DNA of 10,732 bases from JBBDWJ01 sp040902925 (GTDB lineage: Bacteria; Acidobacteriota; Terriglobia; Bryobacterales; UBA6623), in contig JBBDWJ010000364.1 of assembly GCA_040902925.1 (NCBI GenBank), forward strand, positions 1 through 10,732, given 5' to 3'. Below the pieces are notes generated by a model. That model searched no databases, was not told the origin of the DNA, and was given only the letters and a program-made list of their open reading frames with translations. Shown here piece by piece: positions 5,757-10,732 of the stretch (positions are counted from its first letter, which is position 1; every line of letters begins with the position of its first letter). A program made the position numbers and the translations under genes.

Positions 5757-7304
5757 TCAGGGGATCGGTTCCTCGGCGGGCTCGGTATCTTCCTCTTCCG
5801 TTTCTTGCTGCTGGCGGGGCGACTGAAATTGCTCCTGCAGGCCCTTCTCGGCAAGCTGGCGCGCCGGGCCGGGGATGCCGCTGACCGCGAGCGCCCGCCG
5901 GTAGTGCTCCAGAGCCTGCTCGCGGTTGCCCATGATGTCTTCGATGCGGGCGATGTAGACGTGCGACATCGACTCGATCGCGGCGTCCGGTTCCGACTCC
6001 AGCGCCTGTTGGAAATATTCCATAGCCAACTCCGGGTCGGCGTCCGAAACCGCGACGCGAGCCAGCCCATAAAAGGCTTGGGCGCTGCGGCCTTCCGACT
6101 TTTCGAGCGCCTCGTCAAACTTGGCACGGCTCTGGTCGAGGCGGTCGGCCCGCAGCAGCCCTTCGGCTTCCTGCAGCAACCGGTCGTCCTCGGAAAGTTT
6201 AGGGCGCGCGGCCTGTTGCACCTTCGGGCGGCTGGGCGCCGGAGCAAACTCGACCTTCTGCAAGCGAGCCGTTTCGCGGCGCGGGTCGATGCCCTTGATC
6301 AGTGTTGGATAGTACGCCGCCATTGTCTGCGGCTGTTTCTCGAACTCTGGCAGCTTCTCGTAGAAGTAGGGGGTCAGGATGAACCCCTCGCGCAGGTCGC
6401 TGTCGATGCGAGCCTGCTTCTCAGCCTCGGGCATTCGCGCCAATGTTACTTCGACCGCTTTGACAAGCGACTTGGTGACCAGTAGCTGGAAGTCGGTTTT
6501 GTACATCTCGTCGAGCGCCGGGGCGAACATGGCCGTTCGCGCCAGCACGTCTTTGGCGGCGACTTCCTGGGCGTAGCGAACCGAAAGCGGATCCAGCAGA
6601 TGCAACAGGTAGGCGTGCCGGATCTCGTCGATTCGCGGCTCGGGGGAATGATGCACAACGACGTAGACGACGCCCTGGTAGCTGCGCGTGTTGATGCTGT
6701 TGGGGGCGCCGAGCAGGTCGAACAGGACTCTGAATTTCCGGCTCTGCGGACTATTAATCGGTTCGCGCAAATATCCGCCCGCGCGGAACAGCGCGCGAAT
6801 CAGCGGTTCCTGGTAGCGTGCGATCTCTTGTTCGAAGGCTGGCTGGTATCGCTGCCACTGGGCTTCGATATCGGCTTGCTGATAAAACTCCGCCAGCAGC
6901 CGGCTGAGGCCCCGGATTTGCCGCACATCGGGAGGCAGGTCGGTCGGCAGTTCGGCTTGCAGGGCGAAATCGGGCGGCCCGCTGCAAAGCAAAGCATACG
7001 AGACATATTGCGAAAGGTTCTCGCCTGGGTCGGAAAGCTTGTTCTCGGCGTAAAAATTCTTCAGCAGCGTCAGACTCGAGCCGTCAAACTTCGTCAACGC
7101 TTCCCGAACGACGTGCCGGACCGGACTATCCGAAGCCGAGCTATAGCCGTCGTCGTAACCCGCGGCGTTGATCGCGGCCATCACCGTGAACAGGCGGATG
7201 TCGGCATCGAGCTGGTCCCCCTCGGCCGCCGGCGCCGGGTGTCCGAGCCAGCCACCAAGAACAACAATCGCCAGCAGGAGTCGCTTCGTTTTTTTGAGGG
7301 GCAT
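5757..7304 (-). CDS. Exported protein with unknown N-terminal domain and C-terminal TPRs
   Basis: 515 aa from ATG 7304, chosen because a clear signal peptide begins there (KKTKRLLLAIVVLGGWLGHPAPA, cleavage before AEGDQ); the open frame extends further upstream only across non-coding DNA. Residues 30-345 are a helical domain I cannot assign, with ADIRLFTVMAAINAAGYDDGY near its start, a beta-like GVVYVVVHHSPEP (211-223) and DEIRHAYLLHLLDPL (226-240). The latter recalls a metallopeptidase helix but has no HExxH, so I do not call it an enzyme. A Pro/Lys/Ala-rich linker (352-370) leads to TPR-like repeats (about 374-476: LLQEAEGLLRADRLDQSRAKFDEAL, QAFYGLARVAVSDADPELAMEYFQQAL, VYIARIEDIMGNREQALEHYRRAL). 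The tail (490-515) is Gln/Glu-rich and acidic. Probably a periplasmic scaffold; the neighbouring TPR gene is a likely functional partner. Confidence 0.82.
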   Translation of the reverse strand: MPLKKTKRLLLAIVVLGGWLGHPAPAAEGDQLDADIRLFTVMAAINAAGYDDGYSSASDSPVRHVVREALTKFDGSSLTLLKNFYAENKLSDPGENLSQYVSYALLCSGPPDFALQAELPTDLPPDVRQIRGLSRLLAEFYQQADIEAQWQRYQPAFEQEIARYQEPLIRALFRAGGYLREPINSPQSRKFRVLFDLLGAPNSINTRSYQGVVYVVVHHSPEPRIDEIRHAYLLHLLDPLSVRYAQEVAAKDVLARTAMFAPALDEMYKTDFQLLVTKSLVKAVEVTLARMPEAEKQARIDSDLREGFILTPYFYEKLPEFEKQPQTMAAYYPTLIKGIDPRRETARLQKVEFAPAPSRPKVQQAARPKLSEDDRLLQEAEGLLRADRLDQSRAKFDEALEKSEGRSAQAFYGLARVAVSDADPELAMEYFQQALESEPDAAIESMSHVYIARIEDIMGNREQALEHYRRALAVSGIPGPARQLAEKGLQEQFQSPRQQQETEEEDTEPAEEPIP

Positions 7305-7346
7305 GAGAACCGCTGACTGAAAGCGGCGGTGAGCGATCGTACGCTT

Positions 7347-7376
7347 AGTGTACTGCAGCAGATTTACGACCGTCCA
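7347..7376 (-). promoter_or_regulatory. Possible promoter for the larger TPR gene
   Basis: TGGACG (7376-7371), 18 nt, TACACT (7352-7347) on the minus strand gives a -10 close to consensus and a four-of-six -35. The transcript would start near 7340, leaving a leader of about 36 nt before ATG 7304. It lies in the 217-nt divergent region shared with the MscS gene. Confidence 0.35.
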
Positions 7377-7521
7377 TGACGGAAGGTTTCGCAAAAAACA
7401 AGACTTCAAACCCGCCGCGCGACCCTTAGCGCTATCGTATAGTTTCCGCCGTTCGCGCTGGCCGGGCCACAGCCCTGTCGAATCCACGACGAGTCGTCCG
7501 CCCCGGCCAGGAATACTGCCT

Positions 7522-8361
7522 ATGAATCTCAACGGTTGGCTGGACCCTGACATTCTCGACCACCTTGTATCTTCCGTCATCGTGATCGTGCTGGCGATCG
7601 GGATGCGCGTGGTCCTGATGCGGATGATCAACCGTCACGTCGAGCATCCCGAGGCGCGGCGCCGCTGGATCGTCAGCGTGCGCAACTGGGTTGTCGTTGC
7701 GATCATCATCGGACTGGCCACAATCTGGGGAGCGGCGCTGCGGACGTTCGCGGTCTCGGTGGTCGCCCTGGTGGTGGCTTTCGTCGTCGCCACGAAGGAA
7801 CTCATCCAGTGCATCAACGGTTCGGTCTTGCGAACGGCCGCGAAGGCCTATTCCGTGGGCGACCGCATCCAGATCGAAAAGCACCGCGGCGACGTCATCG
7901 ACGTGAATTTCTTCTCGACCACGATTCTGGAAGTCGGCCCCGGCCGCCCCTTCCATTTGCGGACGGGCCGCACGATCGTTATCCCCAATAGCAAGCTTCT
8001 GTTGGCCAGCGTCGTGAACGAGTCCCACATGAAGGGGCTCGTGCTGCATGTTTTCACCGTACCGTTGACGTTGGAGGACGATTGGCGGCAGGCCGAGCAG
8101 ATCCTCCTCAATGCGGCGGTGGAGGAGTGCAAGCCGTTTGTCGAACCCGCCCGGGCAACGATGGAACAACTCGAGCGCGAACACGGTCTGGAGGGCATCC
8201 CGCTAACGCCGCGAATCACGATGACCATGCCCGAAGCCGGCAAACTGAGCCTGATCGTTCGCTTCCCGGTGCCGGTCGGGCGGCAGGGCCGCCTCGAACA
8301 GGCGATTTTACGGCGGTTTCTCGACGAATACCGCGCGCCGCAACCCGGCGAGGCCGCCTAG
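7522..8361 (+). CDS. MscS-family mechanosensitive ion channel
   Basis: 279 aa, the only plus-strand gene. ATG 7522 follows AGGA at a spacing of about 9 nt; the open frame upstream (to 7348) covers non-coding DNA. Three membrane segments are visible at about 14-36, 53-70 and 73-96. The third (FAVSVVALVVAFVVATKELIQCINGSVLR) corresponds to the pore-lining helix but lacks the Gly/Ala ladder of E. coli MscS, as in the MscS subfamily with ATKELI at this place. The beta domain follows (about 110-170): SVGDRIQIEKHRGDVIDVNFFSTTILEV...TGRTIVIPNSKLL, with the hallmark SVGD-I and IPNS motifs. The C-terminal alpha/beta domain (175-275) is present but short. Expected role: inner-membrane tension-gated release of solutes on osmotic downshock. 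Transcribed divergently from the TPR gene and convergently with the dipeptidase gene. Confidence 0.9.
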   Translation: MNLNGWLDPDILDHLVSSVIVIVLAIGMRVVLMRMINRHVEHPEARRRWIVSVRNWVVVAIIIGLATIWGAALRTFAVSVVALVVAFVVATKELIQCINGSVLRTAAKAYSVGDRIQIEKHRGDVIDVNFFSTTILEVGPGRPFHLRTGRTIVIPNSKLLLASVVNESHMKGLVLHVFTVPLTLEDDWRQAEQILLNAAVEECKPFVEPARATMEQLEREHGLEGIPLTPRITMTMPEAGKLSLIVRFPVPVGRQGRLEQAILRRFLDEYRAPQPGEAA

Positions 8362-8432
8362 CCACACTGAGCTACGGCCGGGCAGTGTCCCAAACCTGCG
8401 TGCCGGTTCAGCGTCATTCGGTGGATTTCGCA

Positions 8433-8580
8433 ATCGCCGCAGGCGATCCGAGCCCCATCCGCGAGGAAGGGGTGACCAAGCTCCATGCGCCGAACGCCGC
8501 GATCGCCTTGATAATGTGGCCGGGTTATACCCTCGTGTGGCCCCACCCTTGCGGATGGGGCTCGGATCGCCTGCGGCGAT
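8433..8580. repeat. REP/BIME-like inverted pair of two-hairpin units
   Basis: Two 40-nt units in opposite orientation (8433-8472 and the complement of 8541-8580) match at 37 of 40 positions, including 30 consecutive identical bases, around a 68-nt spacer. Each unit contains hairpin 1, ATCGCC-GCA-GGCGAT, a CCGA linker, then hairpin 2. In the left unit hairpin 2 pairs CCCC.TCC (8453-8460) with GGA.GGGG (8465-8472) around a GCGA loop. In the right unit, on the minus strand, it pairs GCCCCATCC (8561-8553) with GGGTGGGGC (8548-8540) around GCAA. Both loops are GNRA. The whole can also fold as one long 30-bp stem. It sits between convergent genes, the usual place for REP elements. No target duplication, ORF or T-run is seen. 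I see no third copy in the window. Confidence 0.75.
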
Positions 8581-8614
8581 GGCATTGACCCCAGCGCCAC
8601 GCCGTCAACCGAAA

Positions 8615-8652
8615 CCAACGCCGCATCTCACCGAAGAGATGGGCACCGTTGG
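8615..8652 (-). terminator. Nested hairpin after the dipeptidase gene, probable terminator
   Basis: An inner stem CATCTC/GAGATG (8624-8629 with 8636-8641, 6-nt loop) lies inside an outer stem CCAACG/CGTTGG (8615-8620 with 8647-8652). It begins 22 nt beyond the dipeptidase stop; on the minus strand it is followed by TTTCGGTTG, a short and interrupted T-run. Position and structure favour a transcript end for that gene. Confidence 0.4.
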
Positions 8653-8673
8653 AGCAATGCGCCGCTACGCTTG

Positions 8674-9915
8674 CTACGCAGCCTTCACCGCCGCCGCCTC
8701 AACCTCGCGCATCACGCGTAGCGTGTTGGCCCCAAGAATCTTTTCGATATCGGGGTCGGAAAAACCGCGCTCGCGCAGGCCCTCGATCAAATTCGGAATC
8801 TTCGAAATGTCTTCCATGCCTTCCGGCAACTGGTCGTCAACGCCATCGAAGTCCGATCCCAGGCCAACGTGATCCACCCCCGCCACTTTGGCGGCGTGTT
8901 CAACATGGTCGATCAGACGGGAGAAAGGCAAGCGGCCCGCCCGCTCGATCATTTCCTGGTTGAGCTTGCGCGTTTCGTCTTGTAGCTGCTTGGGGTCATT
9001 GGCGAGCGTTTTCCTGATCTCTTCGCCGCGCTTCTCGATGTCTTTGAGGGCGCTCGCCCGGGCGCGGTGCTCGTCGTCGAGAAACGAGCTGTAGTAGTTG
9101 ATGTGGATGACTCCGCCCTTTTCCGCCAGCGCCTTCAGCATCTCGTCGGACATGTTGCGCGGATGGCCGGCCAATGCGCGGCATGAGGAATGCGAAGCGA
9201 TCACGGGCGCCGTGCTCGTCTGCAAGGCGTCCTGAAAAGTTTGATCCGAAACGTGCGAGATGTCGACCATCATGCCCAGCCGGTTCATCTCCTGCACTAC
9301 CGAACGGCCGAACTCGGTCAGCCCTTTGTTGAGCTTGGAGCCGGAAGACCCCGCCCAGGCAGTATCCGCGCTATGCGTGAGCGTCATGTAGCGCGCTCCG
9401 AGACGAAACACAGTCCGCAGCACCTCGAGGCTCGAATCGATCATGTGGCCGCCTTCCACCCCCATCAGGATGGCGATCTTGCCGGCCTGCTTGGCTTCGA
9501 GAATCCCCGCGGCCGTGGTGGCAAGGACCAGATCGCCTGGGTGCCGGGCAACCTCCTGCGTCACTTCATCGATGAGCTGTAGCGCCTTCTTGACCGCCTC
9601 CAGCGGCGTGCCGCGCGTAGCGCTCGTGTAAATCGAGAAGAAGACTCCGCTGACGCCGCCTTCGCGCATGCGGGGGATGTCTACCTGCCCGTAGTCATGA
9701 CGCTGGCTGAGATCGAATCCCTCAGCGTCGAGCAGCATCGGCGTGTCGCAGTGCAGATCGAGCACCACCGAGCGCTCGAGCAGCGAGAGAGGCGCACCCG
9801 CGGGCTGAGCCTCGCTGGCGGCCGGTTCATCGGATCCGGATGCACATGCCTGATGGCTGAGAGCCGCGGCCGCACAAACAGCCGTCGAAGCGAACTGCCG
9901 TCGCGTGAAGGTCAT
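8674..9915 (-). CDS. Tat-exported M19 (renal-type) dipeptidase
   Basis: 413 aa. A zinc-dependent peptidase of the amidohydrolase fold that cleaves dipeptides, often including D-residue or dehydro substrates. The N-terminus MTFTRRQFASTAVCAAAALSHQAC is a twin-arginine signal; Cys24 could be a lipid anchor, though HQAC is a poor lipobox. A Ser/Ala/Pro-rich linker follows to about 42. Metal and active-site residues are all visible: His55 and Asp57 (LDLHCDTP), Glu154 (GVEGG, the bridging ligand), His221 (DISHVS), His242 (SHSSCR) and Asp355 (GSDFDG). LTHSADTAW (179-187) is also typical. Residues 280-328 are a charged helical insertion. Length fits the family once the signal and linker are removed. 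The ATG at 9915 has no clear ribosome binding site; a CGATT-TAG-AATCG palindrome lies just upstream (9920-9932). Likely acts in the periplasm on peptide scavenging or peptidoglycan-derived dipeptides. Confidence 0.94.
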   Translation of the reverse strand: MTFTRRQFASTAVCAAAALSHQACASGSDEPAASEAQPAGAPLSLLERSVVLDLHCDTPMLLDAEGFDLSQRHDYGQVDIPRMREGGVSGVFFSIYTSATRGTPLEAVKKALQLIDEVTQEVARHPGDLVLATTAAGILEAKQAGKIAILMGVEGGHMIDSSLEVLRTVFRLGARYMTLTHSADTAWAGSSGSKLNKGLTEFGRSVVQEMNRLGMMVDISHVSDQTFQDALQTSTAPVIASHSSCRALAGHPRNMSDEMLKALAEKGGVIHINYYSSFLDDEHRARASALKDIEKRGEEIRKTLANDPKQLQDETRKLNQEMIERAGRLPFSRLIDHVEHAAKVAGVDHVGLGSDFDGVDDQLPEGMEDISKIPNLIEGLRERGFSDPDIEKILGANTLRVMREVEAAAVKAA

Positions 9916-10062
9916 CTAACGATTCTAAATCGCTTCGGACAAGAAGCGTGACGTGGACTTGCGGGAACCGAGGCAGGGAACCCAGGCAGTCTCATTCGGG
10001 CAAACCGGTACGTCGGCCCTGAGTGAGATGACGAGGTGAAAACGGACGTGTGAAATCTGCGG

Positions 10063-10732
10063 CTAGCTGCCCGGCGACATTGCCATGTAAGTGAAAAACG
10101 CGCCGAGAGCATAGAGCATGCCGATGGTGAAGAAGACGAAATACATCTGCGAGCGAAGAGCCCTTACGTCGTTGGTGACGCTCTTACCCAGGCTTTCCGT
10201 GATGGTGTCGCCAAGAGCCTTCATGGCTTCGCTAAGCGAGGGATCGCCGCCCTGCGACGTAGCCACGCTGCGGTCAGCCACAACCTTCTCGACTTTTTGC
10301 CGCAACTCGCCGACTTCGCCGAGGGTGTTGCGAGCCCACTGGGTCCAGCGCTCGCTCTCTTTGTGGATCAGCGATTTGACGTCGTCGCCGGCAGGCGAGG
10401 GAGCCTCGACCAGCTGCATGCGGTGTTGCAGATCCTCGAAGCGTGCCCGGAACTCGGCCTGAAAATTGGCCAGGCCTTCGGGAGCAGCGCTGCCGCCGCC
10501 GGCTTCCAGCGCCTTAAGGCGCTCCGCGAGCGACTCGAAGGCAGCCGACCCGCCGCCGCTTTTTTGAGCCTTCTCGATACCGTCGAGACGGGCGATGATC
10601 TCCGTAACGCGCTTGTCGGGGGCCGTGCTGCCGCCGCTTTTCTCGACACCCTCAAGACGAGCGATGATCCCATCGACGCGGGCGTCGGCTGCAGCGCCTC
10701 CCGCGTTTTCGAGGGCGCTGAGACGGACCACG
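10063..10732 (-). CDS. Coiled-coil repeat protein with C-terminal membrane anchor (N-terminus cut)
   Basis: Only the last 222 or so residues are in the window; the frame is open at the right edge, so the apparent GTG at 10731 need not be the start. Residues 1-85 are a string of short amphipathic helices separated by Gly/Ser/Ala linkers: RVDGIIARLEGVEK, then RVTEIIARLDGIEKAQK, then SLAERLKALEAGGG. This is a degenerate repeat of roughly 20-26 residues that probably continues outside. Residues 88-190 are charged and helical (NFQAEFRARFEDLQHRMQLVE, WARNTLGEVGELRQKVEKVV), predicted coiled coil. A single hydrophobic segment (about 196-217, MYFVFFTIGMLYALGAFFTYMAM) is followed by only five residues, a tail-anchored topology. 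I do not recognise the family; a membrane-tethered scaffold is the natural reading. It ends 148 nt upstream of the dipeptidase start. Confidence 0.75.
   Translation of the reverse strand, partial: VVRLSALENAGGAAADARVDGIIARLEGVEKSGGSTAPDKRVTEIIARLDGIEKAQKSGGGSAAFESLAERLKALEAGGGSAAPEGLANFQAEFRARFEDLQHRMQLVEAPSPAGDDVKSLIHKESERWTQWARNTLGEVGELRQKVEKVVADRSVATSQGGDPSLSEAMKALGDTITESLGKSVTNDVRALRSQMYFVFFTIGMLYALGAFFTYMAMSPGS

Noticed and set aside
5643..7316. Plus-strand frames opposite the larger TPR gene
   Set aside because: Leu/Arg/Gln-rich shadow frames of a gene with clear signal peptide and TPR repeats.
8433..8580. Reading the inverted repeat as a MITE or IS remnant with terminal repeats
   Set aside because: No target-site duplication in the flanks, no transposase remnant in the 68-nt spacer, and each arm has internal hairpins, which fits a REP pair better.
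8433..8580. Intrinsic bidirectional terminator for mscS and the dipeptidase gene
   Set aside because: No T-run follows the stem on either strand; a role in transcript ending cannot be excluded but is not shown.
8674..9915. Dipeptidase as part of a natural-product or microcin cluster
   Set aside because: No synthetase, maturase or transporter gene is nearby; a stand-alone exported dipeptidase explains it.

Overview
No single marker gene names the organism. The window looks like a high-GC, Gram-negative-type (diderm) bacterium: it has an LPS gene (lpxC), several exported TPR proteins, a lipoprotein thiol oxidase and a Tat-exported M19 dipeptidase. The style of the TPR/exported proteins and of the gene set suggests Acidobacteriota, but this is inference. 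The 10-N run at 433-442 and the frame changes around it point to a draft or metagenome assembly.

Layout. All genes except one lie on the minus strand. (1) 1-695: a consensus sigma70-type promoter with a palindromic operator drives a small multi-TM membrane protein, interrupted by the N gap and by an apparent frameshift. The first 28 codons of a winged-helix regulator overlap its end. (2) 696-973: a gene-free stretch with palindromes. (3) 974-3111: a lipoprotein joining a SurA-like N-terminal region to a DsbA-like thioredoxin domain, with lpxC upstream of it. (4) 3362-4764: a 191-aa exported protein of unknown function and rnc (RNase III). (5) 4841-7304: two exported TPR proteins. (6) 7522-8361: an MscS-type channel, the only plus-strand gene. 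(7) 8362-8673: a convergent intergenic region holding an inverted pair of 40-nt two-hairpin units and a separate nested hairpin. (8) 8674-9915: a Tat-exported M19 dipeptidase. (9) 10063-10732: the C-terminal part of a coiled-coil protein with modular repeats and a C-terminal membrane anchor.

Common theme. Most products act in or at the cell envelope: lipid A synthesis, oxidative folding or chaperoning, osmotic release, dipeptide hydrolysis and periplasmic TPR scaffolds. RNase III is the clear cytoplasmic exception. The spacings (76-250 nt) do not prove one operon; several genes have their own plausible promoters.

I did not find a new defence, toxin-antitoxin, CRISPR or biosynthetic system. 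The signal that ordinary annotation would miss is the REP/BIME-like element at 8433-8580. Its two copies differ at three positions, yet both keep a GNRA-capped hairpin. The promoter/operator at 654-695 is the clearest regulatory site.
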